Below, piece by piece: positions 1-7,253 of a stretch of 46,950 nt of DNA; within the stretch, counting starts at the first letter, position 1; every line of letters begins with the position of its first letter. A model generated the notes under the pieces. The model made no database searches and was not told the DNA's origin. It saw nothing but the letters and a program-made list of their open reading frames with translations. Both the position numbers and the translations under genes were made by a program. The stretch comes from Bacteroidales bacterium (GTDB lineage Bacteria; Bacteroidota; Bacteroidia; Bacteroidales; UBA932): contig JAFZED010000037.1 of assembly GCA_017560825.1 (NCBI GenBank), positions 1-46,950 on the forward strand, read 5' to 3'.

Positions 1-219
1 CTGCACGGGAGTTGCAAATTTTGCAAGTGTCGTATCACGCTCCAGTTCTCCGATATCATAAATATTGGAAATATGCCTTGACACTCCGGATAAATCTATC
101 CCAAACAACTCCGCCATCGCCTTCTGCGTAGCCCAGATAGTTTCATTGGAAGCATCAACAATCGCCTCCATCTTGACAAGTCCGTCAGCAGACTGATAAA
201 TCACGACATCGTTATTCAT
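1..219 (-). CDS. RhuM-family protein, N-terminal part (cut by window edge)
   Basis: The 73 visible residues begin at an ATG (217-219) and run off the left edge. They show the RhuM (PF13310-type) N-terminus: a short beta-like start (VIYQSADGLVKMEAIVD), then ETIWATQKAMAELFGIDLSG, a helix-turn-helix-like stretch, then a VSRHISNIYDIGEL segment and a FATPVQ end. RhuM proteins were named from a Salmonella pathogenicity island. They are widespread on genomic islands and near restriction or toxin loci, but their biochemical role is not established. The gene lies 12 bases behind the 492-aa gene on the same strand and is probably co-transcribed with it. The RhuM family is clear from the motif; completeness cannot be judged. 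Confidence 0.85.
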   Translation of the reverse strand, partial: MNNDVVIYQSADGLVKMEAIVDASNETIWATQKAMAELFGIDLSGVSRHISNIYDIGELERDTTLAKFATPVQ

Positions 220-231
220 AAAGCAATCATT

Positions 232-1710
232 TTATATATCATTCTTCCTCCTTTCTATCAGTTCCAACAATCCTGCAGTCACTGCTTCTGACCAGGTCTT
301 GTACACCTTCTGTATATTCGCCCCGTTTAGATATGGCCTATATCCGGTCTTTGCGAACTCCGAGTAATGGTAAGTACCGACATAACCGTCATAGTCCTTC
401 CATATCTTCATACGTATATCATACAGGAACATTGGTTCAGTCACCTTATCACGCATCAGATCATACAGTGGTGACTCGAGTGGAACCTTATGCTGAATCT
501 TAAGTTTTTGCTCTGACATCCACTCCGAATAATCGATTATTTCTTGCAGCTGCTCACGAGTAACTCCATTCTCCTCATAATCACACTCATACTCCCATGG
601 TAGTGAGTATACGCTGGTTTCATCCTGCCAGTTCAGGTAATTGTGGAAAGTATGACTAGTGAGACGCACATAATCATCCTCCTGCACTGCTGCCAATAGC
701 CTCTCTGCATCGTCCACCTTCAATGGTGCTCCTGTCTCATATAAAGCAAGCGCCACCTTCAGACCACCCCAGATCTGCGCCGAATAGTTTACAGACACCC
801 GGATAACCCACTTTCCTGGAACGGTATAATCATCAGCCAATATATTTGTTCTAGAGAAGCCTAGCTCACCATAATGGTCATGGTCAAACTTCTGAAAGTC
901 ATCTTCTGAGTCCAGATCCAACTCGTTTGGAATCTGATGAAAATGTCGCTTCCTATAGAACTCAACATCATCTATTGGGTCATTAGGCACTTCTTCAGCA
1001 TTCAGTTCACGGAATGCTTCATATGCAACTCTGTAATACTTGCAGAAAGTCCTGATTGTCATCTTATCCAAAGGCTCTCCACAGTAGGTCTTGCAATCCT
1101 GGAGCATCTTGACAATCTTTTCTTTGTCCTCCAACTCCGGACGTCGCCAAGGAAGTATCCTATACAATTCCTTTCTTGGAATCCTTCCCTCGCGAATCTG
1201 CTTCGGTAGATTTTCATCCACATAGGCATTGTACGCGTCTACATCCTTTAGTACCTTTTTCACAAGAAGACGCACTTCATTGAGAAGGGACTCGAAATAC
1301 TCGAAGAATACTGGATGAAGATAATGGCCTTGCTTATCTCCTCTATAATTTGCATAACCCATTTCTCCATCATACAAGTGCAAAAACACATTGTTTTCAT
1401 ACACTGCAGTAGTAAGCCTGACCCACTGAGTCTCGCAAGGATAACACTCCTTCCAAGCCAACTCATACTCCTCCCTGGTAGTGACATCTTCATATTCCTG
1501 AACCTCTTCATAGGTCATCCAGTCAGTAATCTCTCCCCTTGGAACCTCCAACCATATTGACCTATTGTCGTCATCGCCACAAGGCTCAAAAGCGCTCAGC
1601 ACCCTGTGCAACTCCCAAGCAATCTCCTCCGCCCGGTCAGTCAGTCTATACTCATCCCAACTACCATTACGTAGTAGTCTATACATATTTGGTTGTACGA
1701 ATCTCTTCAT
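232..1710 (-). CDS. Hypothetical protein, 492 aa, accessory
   Basis: I do not recognise this protein. It is acidic, rich in Tyr, Trp and Glu, has no signal peptide or membrane segment, and looks cytoplasmic. I choose the ATG at 1708-1710 (MKRFVQPNMYRLL). The reading frame stays open to a TTG at 1803, but the extra 31 residues look like translated leader: they are AT-rich, and a TAnnTTTG promoter box at 1808-1815 would put the transcript start at about 1801, inside that extension. With the ATG start the leader is about 90 bases, similar to the leader of the other transcription unit in this patch. The rhuM-like gene follows 12 bases downstream, so the two probably form an operon. Base composition is more AT-rich than the housekeeping genes to the right, which fits horizontal acquisition. 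Function unknown. Confidence 0.75.
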   Translation of the reverse strand: MKRFVQPNMYRLLRNGSWDEYRLTDRAEEIAWELHRVLSAFEPCGDDDNRSIWLEVPRGEITDWMTYEEVQEYEDVTTREEYELAWKECYPCETQWVRLTTAVYENNVFLHLYDGEMGYANYRGDKQGHYLHPVFFEYFESLLNEVRLLVKKVLKDVDAYNAYVDENLPKQIREGRIPRKELYRILPWRRPELEDKEKIVKMLQDCKTYCGEPLDKMTIRTFCKYYRVAYEAFRELNAEEVPNDPIDDVEFYRKRHFHQIPNELDLDSEDDFQKFDHDHYGELGFSRTNILADDYTVPGKWVIRVSVNYSAQIWGGLKVALALYETGAPLKVDDAERLLAAVQEDDYVRLTSHTFHNYLNWQDETSVYSLPWEYECDYEENGVTREQLQEIIDYSEWMSEQKLKIQHKVPLESPLYDLMRDKVTEPMFLYDIRMKIWKDYDGYVGTYHYSEFAKTGYRPYLNGANIQKVYKTWSEAVTAGLLELIERRKNDI

Positions 1711-1807
1711 AATCTTATAAATTATTTTTCGCCTGAACCTGTTCCTTTTTGGAACAAGTTCGCCTATTAAAACATCGTCCTCAAAGGCAAATCCATAAAA
1801 CAAAAAT

Positions 1808-1841
1808 CAAATATAAACATTGATTTTCAACGACTTTCTCG
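1808..1841 (-). promoter_or_regulatory. Promoter of the 492-aa/rhuM unit with shared upstream segment
   Basis: Read on the minus strand, a TATATTTG box (1808-1815) matches the Bacteroidota -7 consensus TAnnTTTG. Just upstream is TTGAAAATCAATGTT, with a small palindrome TTGA-N3-TCAA. The same arrangement, with few changes, occurs at 3044-3080 before the two-paralogue unit. A clear TTTG at the -33 position is lacking, so promoter strength is uncertain. Confidence 0.55.
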
Positions 1842-2136
1842 GTTGCGAAGCCGCTTTCGCTTGAAGACTCCTGGGTTAATATTAAATGGATAATAAAGGG
1901 CACAAAAAAAGAGGTGCCACGAAATCGTTTATATCTGATATAAAAAATATATGACTGGTTATTTCCATTTTGGAAACTGTCAGTAATAAAAAACTGAAAT
2001 TACTGCTTCCCTTCCAAAATCTCCACAAGACCCTTATATCACCACGACATCCACCTCCTCCCACACAAATTTCGACGTTCAATCGGCTAAATTCAACAAA
2101 AATTCTGACGAATGCGAATATGTTTATACAGTCAGC
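1842..2136. other. Intergenic, no gene recognised
   Basis: This stretch between the promoter of the 492-aa gene and the end of the 133-aa gene is AT-rich. I see no convincing coding region. A 5-bp inverted repeat (GGCAC/GTGCC, about 1898-1919) is too short to call a terminator. A pyrimidine-rich run lies near 2030-2070. Confidence 0.5.
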
Positions 2137-2538
2137 TCACTCATCTATTAATTCCCTCACATAAGCGATCATTTCCATTGGTGAGGTAAATGGCTTATCA
2201 GCACAGATTTCACGTATCGCATCCGCAATCTCAAGAAGGCCCTCTTTTGAATCTTCCGTGACACAGCACAGTTTTTTCTTTTCCTCAACAGTTCTTTTGA
2301 ATTTCTCTTCCAAGAATTCCAGGATTTCTCTTACAAGCCATTCTTCTGTAACCTCAGGCAACACGATGTAATGTTTCTTCATTCCTACTATTGTATTGAA
2401 CATTGCATAATAGATATCTTGAGAAAATTCGACAAAATTCTTTTTTACAGGCAAAAAAGAATTTGTCTGCATATAATCCAGGCACTCGCTAACTTGAGGA
2501 ATACTCTTTAATTTCATAATCAGTTCTTGTGTACTCAT
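2137..2538 (-). CDS. Hypothetical protein, 133 aa, paralogue of its upstream neighbour
   Basis: This small soluble protein is of no family I recognise. It has a short N-terminal helix, a central block with FLPVKKNFVEFSQDIYYAMF followed by IVGM, and a long charged helical part (LVREILEFLEEKFKRTVEEKKK) with a C-terminal Glu-rich end. It begins 1 base after the stop codon of the 130-aa gene, so the two are surely one transcript. The central block lines up with FPKNVNFFEFSDELYERYYKVIGM of that neighbour. The pair therefore looks like an ancient tandem duplication. There is no signal peptide or membrane segment. No function can be assigned; a small two-component accessory module (regulatory, immunity or toxin/antitoxin-like) is possible but untested. 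Confidence 0.7.
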   Translation of the reverse strand: MSTQELIMKLKSIPQVSECLDYMQTNSFLPVKKNFVEFSQDIYYAMFNTIVGMKKHYIVLPEVTEEWLVREILEFLEEKFKRTVEEKKKLCCVTEDSKEGLLEIADAIREICADKPFTSPMEMIAYVRELIDE

Positions 2539-2539
2539 A

Positions 2540-2932
2540 TTATTCGAACATTGGATAAAGGTTCAAGAATCTGGTAATTCGCTCCTGATCCGAAGCATTG
2601 TGGGGCAAACTCTCAGTCATCTTCAAAACGAATTCAACAGCCTTCAGCATTTCCCGCTTCTCAATTTCCGTAACTGTTGGCAGTTCTTTGTAATTTTCAA
2701 TTATATACTGATCTTTGACAGTCTCAATCTCTGCTTCCGTCTTTCCTGTAAAATCGACTGGAACAAACAAGAACAATTTACACGAAGGCATACCAATGAC
2801 CTTATAATACCGCTCATACAATTCATCAGAGAATTCAAAAAAATTCACATTCTTAGGAAACATACCGTATTCTTTAAAGATACGAAAGGACTGACCTAAT
2901 GGGCCTACCAATAGTGATAAAGTTGGATCCAT
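2540..2932 (-). CDS. Hypothetical protein, 130 aa, paralogue of the 133-aa gene
   Basis: The gene is complete, with an ATG at 2930-2932 and a stop directly before the next gene. The protein is small and soluble: a short N-terminal part (MDPTLSLLVGPLGQSF), a central NFFEFSDELYERYY-KVIGM block, a beta-like KLFLFVPVDF segment, and a charged helical C-terminus. The central block is shared with the 133-aa protein encoded behind it. The promoter segment at 3044-3080 leaves a leader of about 105 bases. The low GC content and lack of recognisable homology fit the accessory character of the whole left end. Function unknown. Confidence 0.7.
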   Translation of the reverse strand: MDPTLSLLVGPLGQSFRIFKEYGMFPKNVNFFEFSDELYERYYKVIGMPSCKLFLFVPVDFTGKTEAEIETVKDQYIIENYKELPTVTEIEKREMLKAVEFVLKMTESLPHNASDQERITRFLNLYPMFE

Positions 2933-3043
2933 AATTTTTGTTTTAATTAAATTTACTTTCTGTTCATATAGTCTTCCTGTGTTCAGAAACCATCAAGGGA
3001 TCCAGAACCAATCGGAAGCAGCGCAAATCTAACCAACAAAACC

Positions 3044-3080
3044 CAAACATAAAACATTGACTTTCAAGAACTTTTTCGCG
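3044..3080 (-). promoter_or_regulatory. Promoter of the two-paralogue unit, similar to 1808-1841
   Basis: On the minus strand there is a TATGTTTG box (TAnnTTTG) at 3044-3051, preceded by TTGAAAGTCAATGTTT. The TTGA-N3-TCAA palindrome, its distance to the box and the CG.GAAA sequence further upstream are shared with the segment at 1808-1841. This suggests the two units respond to the same control. Confidence 0.55.
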
Positions 3081-3265
3081 ATATAAACTAACATTCAGAG
3101 CTACTACATTACACTATAATATTACTATATATATTATAATATATACTGGTATAACATCATCTTCTCCCCGCACCCCGGTCAGCAAAAAGTTTTAACAAAC
3201 TCCCGCCTTCATCGTCTATATAACGGGCACCTCCGAAGGATGTCCTTCAAAAACATAAGACTTAT
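3081..3265. other. AT-rich divergent intergenic region
   Basis: Together with the promoter at 3044-3080 this forms a 333-base gap between two divergent units. It holds an almost pure AT stretch (about 3112-3146) and a 6-bp inverted repeat GAAGGA-TG-TCCTTC (3235-3248) shortly before the DUF4252 start. An ECF-type promoter for the sigma operon is expected here, but I cannot define it. No gene is seen. Confidence 0.5.
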
Positions 3266-3826
3266 ATGAAAAAGATTATCTTTGTAATACTTGTTTGGGC
3301 GGCAGCGATTCTGCCCGGTTCAGCCGGGAACAGCAATGGCTCAGTCAGGAACAGCGAAAGCTCAGCCGGAAGCAGCGAAAGGACCACAGTAAACACCAGA
3401 AGAGTCATCAGCGCGATACGCGACTACAGGTACGAGCCTGGCTTTGAGGTGGTCTCGGTCGGAAAATTCTGGATGGGACTGACCAGGATTGCAGCCGGTC
3501 TGGCAGTGGAGACGGAGGAAGAAAGAAGGGCCTTATCTATCCTCAACAGCATCGACAAGATTGTGGTAGTCGATTACGAAGACGCCTCAGAAGCCAAACG
3601 CAGGGCATTCGACTCCCGACTATCCAGGCTTCTTGACAGGGCAGAAAAGATCATAGAGGTCAAGGACGAAGAAGACATCGTCAATATATATGGTACATCC
3701 GTCAACGACGCAGAATCGATCGACGACCTGATAATTTATATACCGGAAGACTGTACATTGATATGCATTCTCGGCAGCATAAGTGCGGAGAAGATCGCGG
3801 ATCTGATAAAAATGGCTAATGAATAA
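3266..3826 (+). CDS. DUF4252-type secreted protein, first gene of ECF sigma operon
   Basis: The protein has 186 residues with a signal peptide (MKKIIFVILVWAAAILPGSAG). A Ser/Asn-rich linker encoded by three 21-bp tandem repeats follows (3320-3382). The rest is a DUF4252-like domain: SVGKFWMGLTRIA, a central KIVVVDYEDA strand, a helix with RLSRLLDRAEKIIEV, and a C-terminal IPEDCTLICILGSISAEKIADLI, which matches the end of the second DUF4252 protein at 4662-5147. The family is common in Bacteroidota and typically sits beside ECF sigma/anti-sigma pairs; its function is unknown. The last 8 bases overlap the sigma gene, so translation is probably coupled. The protein likely acts in the periplasm or at the outer membrane, perhaps as an input or target of the sigma system (inference). 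Confidence 0.75.
   Translation: MKKIIFVILVWAAAILPGSAGNSNGSVRNSESSAGSSERTTVNTRRVISAIRDYRYEPGFEVVSVGKFWMGLTRIAAGLAVETEEERRALSILNSIDKIVVVDYEDASEAKRRAFDSRLSRLLDRAEKIIEVKDEEDIVNIYGTSVNDAESIDDLIIYIPEDCTLICILGSISAEKIADLIKMANE
3320..3382 (+). repeat. Three 21-bp tandem repeats within the DUF4252 gene
   Basis: The units at 3320-3340, 3341-3361 and 3362-3382 all follow the pattern tcag-c-gga-cagc-a-gg and encode SAGNSNG, SVRNSES and SAGSSER. The period is a multiple of three, so copy-number change would keep the frame and only alter the length of the linker after the signal peptide. Confidence 0.75.
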
Positions 3827-4301
3827 TATAAAGGAAATATGGCTGCCGCTGGCTGACCGTTTCTATCGAGTTGCATTCCATCTGCTTGGTTCTCAAGAAG
3901 ATGCCGAAGATGCAGTGCAGGATCTCTATCTGAAACTGGTCAAAGCCCCGGACATATTCGCCAAAGCCCAGGATCCCGCTGCCTTCGGAATAACCATCCT
4001 CAGAAACATCTGCATCGATATGCTGCGGCGAAGAGAGCGCCGACGAACGGAAGAGCTGCAGGAATATATGGCCCCGCAGGTACCTGGCCCCGACAAGACG
4101 GCCAACGAGAGGGACCGCCTCAGGAACCTGATACGGGCAATCGACAACCTCCCTCAGAAGCAGGCGGAAGTCCTGAAGATGAGGACTTTGGAGGGTCTGG
4201 AATATGAAGAAATATCTCAACGCACAGGACTGTCTCAAATAAACATCAGGGTCTTGATCAGCAAAGCAAGAAAAACACTCAAAAAGAACATAGGGATATG
4301 A
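3819..4301 (+). CDS. ECF-family RNA polymerase sigma factor
   Basis: The protein has 160 residues with the standard ECF layout. Region 2 is at about 10-75 (FYRVAFHLLGSQEDAEDAVQ, then the region 2.3/2.4 helix with RNICIDMLRRRERRR). A short acidic linker follows. Region 4 is at about 105-158 (LPQKQAEVLKMRTLEGLEYE, then EISQRTGLSQINIRVLISKARKTL, the DNA-binding helix-turn-helix). The start overlaps the end of the upstream DUF4252 gene, and the stop overlaps the downstream ATG (ATGA). The three genes are thus tightly coupled. Such sigma factors are normally held by the membrane protein encoded next and released by an envelope signal. Targets probably include this operon itself (family knowledge, not shown here). 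Confidence 0.93.
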   Translation: MNNIKEIWLPLADRFYRVAFHLLGSQEDAEDAVQDLYLKLVKAPDIFAKAQDPAAFGITILRNICIDMLRRRERRRTEELQEYMAPQVPGPDKTANERDRLRNLIRAIDNLPQKQAEVLKMRTLEGLEYEEISQRTGLSQINIRVLISKARKTLKKNIGI

Positions 4302-4660
4302 AATCACCGAAAGATATAGAAAAGCTGACGCTTCAGGAGCTGGAAGCCATCTCCCTGGACGAATCGATCGCAGTCCCGCCAGACCTTTCCGAAAGGATAG
4401 GCGCAAGAATCAGCAAGGTGAAGAATAAGGGATATACCATCGTCGGCGCAGCCTCCGCAGTCGCAGCCATAGCTGCGGGCCTGGCCTTATATATGCCTTA
4501 TGCCGAACCCAAGGACACATTCGACAACCCTTATCAGGCCTACGCCGAACTTGAAAAGGCCCTCACAAAGGTGTCAGAGGGCATTCAGAAAGGAACCGCT
4601 ATGATAGAAGCATCCGAATCAATAATAGAAAAATCAACAGAAATCTTTAATGCAAAATAA
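4298..4660 (+). CDS. Putative membrane anti-sigma factor, 120 aa
   Basis: The gene begins inside the stop codon of the sigma gene. The first 48 residues are charged and helical (DIEKLTLQELEAISLDES, PPDLSERIGARISKV) and would lie in the cytoplasm. One membrane segment follows (about 48-66, IVGAASAVAAIAAGLALYM), then a short extracytoplasmic helix rich in Ala, Glu and Lys. This is the size and topology expected of a small anti-sigma regulator, and its position directly after an ECF sigma gene supports that role. No zinc-binding (ZAS) motif is visible, so the call rests on context and topology. Confidence 0.65.
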   Translation: MKSPKDIEKLTLQELEAISLDESIAVPPDLSERIGARISKVKNKGYTIVGAASAVAAIAAGLALYMPYAEPKDTFDNPYQAYAELEKALTKVSEGIQKGTAMIEASESIIEKSTEIFNAK

Positions 4661-4661
4661 T

Positions 4662-5147
4662 ATGAAACGTCTGATCATACTGGCTGTCATCCTCCTGTCT
4701 GCAACAATCGCATCAGCTCAGGAAGGTAGAAACATATATAACAAATATTCCGGAGGAGAAGGCGTGACAGCCGTCTACATCTCACCGTCGATGTTCAAGC
4801 TCATCGGAAAGCTCCCGGATCTGGAGATCGAGACTGACGGAGGACCGATGGACATCGCCCCACTTATAAGCTCGTTCAAGGGTTTCTATATGCTTGACAT
4901 CAGCAATCCTTCCGTCATATCCGAGATCAACAAGGAAGTGACCACTATGATAAGCAAAGGCAGATACGACCTGCTGATGGAAGTCAAGGACGAAGGAGAC
5001 AACGTCCAGATCTACACTTCCGGTGACGAAAAGACCATCGAAAGTTTCGTCTTCATCGCATCAGACGGCCACGAAGTCCAGTTCATATGCATTGACGGAA
5101 AGATCAACCGTACCGACCTTGAGGCACTCATCGCCAGCGCTATGTAA
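4662..5147 (+). CDS. DUF4252-type secreted protein
   Basis: The protein is 161 residues from the ATG at 4662, which directly follows the stop of the anti-sigma gene. An upstream in-frame ATG at 4650 would add MQNN before an otherwise perfect signal peptide (MKRLIILAVILLSATIASAQ), so I prefer the later start. The mature part contains TAVYISPSMFKLIGKL, GFYMLDISNPSVI, a helix with MISKGRYDLLMEVKD, and a C-terminal VQFICIDGKINRTDLEALI; this is the DUF4252 pattern and is paralogous to the protein at 3266-3826. Location is periplasm or outer membrane; function is unknown. It is probably controlled with the sigma factor. Confidence 0.8.
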   Translation: MKRLIILAVILLSATIASAQEGRNIYNKYSGGEGVTAVYISPSMFKLIGKLPDLEIETDGGPMDIAPLISSFKGFYMLDISNPSVISEINKEVTTMISKGRYDLLMEVKDEGDNVQIYTSGDEKTIESFVFIASDGHEVQFICIDGKINRTDLEALIASAM

Positions 5148-5262
5148 CCCAGACACTCGCAGAAAATTTCATTTTCATATAAGGTATATGGTTAAATTTG
5201 GTTAACTTAGCAATCGCTACAGTTATACTGAAAATACGACATAGAAACCAATAACCTACATT

Positions 5263-5898
5263 ATGAAAAAGTACATCATCATTTCTCTGCTTATGGCATT
5301 TTGCCTCGGAGCAGGAGCTCAGGAACAGCGCTATGCTGTCAAATCAGGAATCATCACTATGGAGATGGATATGATGGGCCAGACCATTGTCCAGGAAACC
5401 TATTTCGACGACTATGGCGCAAAACAAGCCACAGTTATGGATATGAGAGGCCAGAAGGTCAGGACTATCGTAGTTGACGGCAAGACAGTTATGATAAGCG
5501 ATGAGGAAAAGACAGCCACTACAATGCCATCAATGGGTCCGGGAGGTGCCGGAGCCGGTATGGGAGGAAACAACATCAACTTCCTCAGCCTCGACGAAAA
5601 GACCATCAAGAAGAACAGGATCAAGGAGTTAGGCGAAGAAGAAATCATTGGCAAGCCTTGCACAAAGTACTCTTACAAGGTGTTGATGATGGGCAGCGCG
5701 ATAACCGTTTACGCGTGGGTGTACAAGGGCATCACTCTCAAGACAACTATGAAGACCGACTTCGGTGAAATGGGAATGGCAGCCACTAAGATACAGGAAG
5801 ACGTACAGATCGATCCGGCAATGTTCGTCGTCCCTGAGGGCGTGACAATCCAGGAGATGCGCAGACCTGCAGGCCCTCCACAGGGATTCGATTTCTAA
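5263..5898 (+). CDS. Secreted DUF4412/LolA-like protein
   Basis: The protein has 211 residues with a signal peptide (MKKYIIISLLMAFCLGAGAQ). The mature part begins with a beta-rich AVKSGIITMEMDMMGQTIVQ block, has a Gly/Met-rich linker (GPGGAGAGMGG) near residue 100, then a second beta-rich half with GKPCTKYSYKV and a C-terminal VPEGVTIQEM followed by a Pro/Gly tail. This fold pattern resembles periplasmic lipoprotein-carrier-like domains (DUF4412) common in Bacteroidota. A gap of 115 bases separates it from the sigma operon. A TAAATTTG box at 5193-5200 probably gives it its own promoter. Substrate and role are unknown. Confidence 0.6.
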   Translation: MKKYIIISLLMAFCLGAGAQEQRYAVKSGIITMEMDMMGQTIVQETYFDDYGAKQATVMDMRGQKVRTIVVDGKTVMISDEEKTATTMPSMGPGGAGAGMGGNNINFLSLDEKTIKKNRIKELGEEEIIGKPCTKYSYKVLMMGSAITVYAWVYKGITLKTTMKTDFGEMGMAATKIQEDVQIDPAMFVVPEGVTIQEMRRPAGPPQGFDF

Positions 5899-5905
5899 AA
5901 AATAT

Positions 5906-5936
5906 TTTCATATATCTGCAGAGCTCGCTAACTTTG
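5906..5936 (+). promoter_or_regulatory. Promoter of rpiB-truB-MATE
   Basis: TTTC (5906-5909), 19 bases, then TAACTTTG (5929-5936) fits the Bacteroidota consensus TTTG-N19-TAnnTTTG with one mismatch in the -33 box. Transcription would start at about 5942, leaving a short leader of about 20 bases before the rpiB ATG. Confidence 0.7.
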
Positions 5937-5961
5937 CAGCCGCACACATAGATATACAGAT

Positions 5962-6396
5962 ATGAAAATAGGAATATGCAACGACCACGCAGGCGTGGAG
6001 TACAAGAACAGACTGGTGGAGTACCTTACCGCCAAGGGATATGAAATCGTGAACTTCGGTACCGACACCACAGACAGCATGGACTATCCGGATGTAGCTC
6101 ATCCGCTTGCTGAAGCTGTCGAGAAGGGTGAGGTAGACCTCGGAATCGCATTCTGCGGCACCGGAAACGGTATGCAGATGTCGCTGAACAAGCACCAGGG
6201 CATACGCGCAGGCCTCTGCTGGTCAGTTGAGATCGGCAAGCTCATCAAGCAGCACAACAATGCAAACGTGCTCGTGATGCCTGCACGCTTCATTCCTTTC
6301 GAGACTGTAGTGGAGATCACTGACGCTTGGCTCGGCGAAGAGTTCGAGGGAGGTCGTCATCAGACACGTATCAACAAGATTCCCAGCTGCAGATAA
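5962..6396 (+). CDS. rpiB: Ribose-5-phosphate isomerase B
   Basis: The enzyme interconverts ribose 5-phosphate and ribulose 5-phosphate in the pentose phosphate pathway (cytoplasm). At 144 residues it is of normal length. The catalytic signature is intact: D8-H9 in ICNDHAG, the GIAFCGTGNGM loop with C65 and T67, and H98 in QHNNANVL. The C-terminus has the usual E.GRHQTRINKI end. The stop codon overlaps the start of truB (TAATG), so the two are translated together. Functional linkage between them is not obvious; the arrangement is simply a compact operon. Confidence 0.95.
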   Translation: MKIGICNDHAGVEYKNRLVEYLTAKGYEIVNFGTDTTDSMDYPDVAHPLAEAVEKGEVDLGIAFCGTGNGMQMSLNKHQGIRAGLCWSVEIGKLIKQHNNANVLVMPARFIPFETVVEITDAWLGEEFEGGRHQTRINKIPSCR

Positions 6397-7253
6397 TGGA
6401 GATAAATGCTAAGATTCTTACTCCGGAGGATGTGGAGCTGTCACACAGCATCGACGACTATCCGGAGGGAATCATCATCCCGATAGACAAACCGTACAGA
6501 TGGACATCGGCGGACGTGATCAGAAAGGTCAAGTTCGCCGCTATCCGTCATTTCGGCAAGAAGAACCTCAAGGTAGGACACGCAGGCACTCTGGACCCGT
6601 TGGCGACAGGAGTGCTTCTTGTCTGCATAGGCAAGGCGACCAAACTGGCTGAGTGGCTCCAGTCACACCACAAGGAGTATGTAGCCGGCATTACTTTCGG
6701 CGCGACTACCCCGTCTTATGACCTTGAGAAAGAGATCGACAGGTTCTTCCCGCACGAGCACATCACAGCGGAGGCTGTGGCTGAGGCGCTGCCGCCGTTC
6801 ATCGGCGAGCAGGATCAGGTGGCACCGCTCTTTTCCGCAAAATCTGTGGATGGTGTACGTGCATACGAGCTTGCCCGCAAGCTTCACAAGGAGGGCAAGA
6901 CTCTGGATGAGGCCGCTCAGGAGCTCATCCGAACATCAAGAATCAACATAACAGAGCTGGAACTTCTGGAGTTTTCAAAGGAAGGACTTCAGGCAGCGCA
7001 GAATGAGTCTGCAGACACTCCGGGTTCAAAGGCTTCGAGCAGGATAAACGTGACAGACAACTCAGCGCTGGGTCTTCCGCACGCTTCTGTCAGGATGGCC
7101 TGCAGCAAGGGAACGTATGTGAGAGCCTTTGCGCGCGACCTTGGCGAGGCACTCGGCAGCGGAGCGCATCTTGACTCGCTGCAGCGCAGCCGCAGCGGCA
7201 TATTCTGTGTCGAGAACGCCCTCACAGTAGAGCAGGTCATCACCTTGTTATGA
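6396..7253 (+). CDS. truB: tRNA pseudouridine-55 synthase
   Basis: TruB makes pseudouridine 55 in the T-loop of tRNAs. I choose the ATG at 6396, overlapping the rpiB stop, because the open frame further upstream lies inside rpiB. The protein then has 285 residues. It shows the catalytic loop GHAGTLDPLATGVLLV with Asp67, the KEYVAGITFGATTPSYD strand, and the conserved VRMACSKGTYVRAFARDLG block. It is longer than usual: an N-terminal extension of about 20 residues, and an Asn/Ser-rich insertion of roughly 30 residues (NESADTPGSKASSRIN) before that last block. The stop overlaps the next gene by 4 bases. Confidence 0.93.
   Translation: MEINAKILTPEDVELSHSIDDYPEGIIIPIDKPYRWTSADVIRKVKFAAIRHFGKKNLKVGHAGTLDPLATGVLLVCIGKATKLAEWLQSHHKEYVAGITFGATTPSYDLEKEIDRFFPHEHITAEAVAEALPPFIGEQDQVAPLFSAKSVDGVRAYELARKLHKEGKTLDEAAQELIRTSRINITELELLEFSKEGLQAAQNESADTPGSKASSRINVTDNSALGLPHASVRMACSKGTYVRAFARDLGEALGSGAHLDSLQRSRSGIFCVENALTVEQVITLL

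Noticed and set aside
1711-1803. N-terminal extension of the 492-aa protein from a TTG start
   Set aside because: The extension overlaps the predicted transcription start and looks like an AT-rich leader; the ATG at 1710 is preferred.
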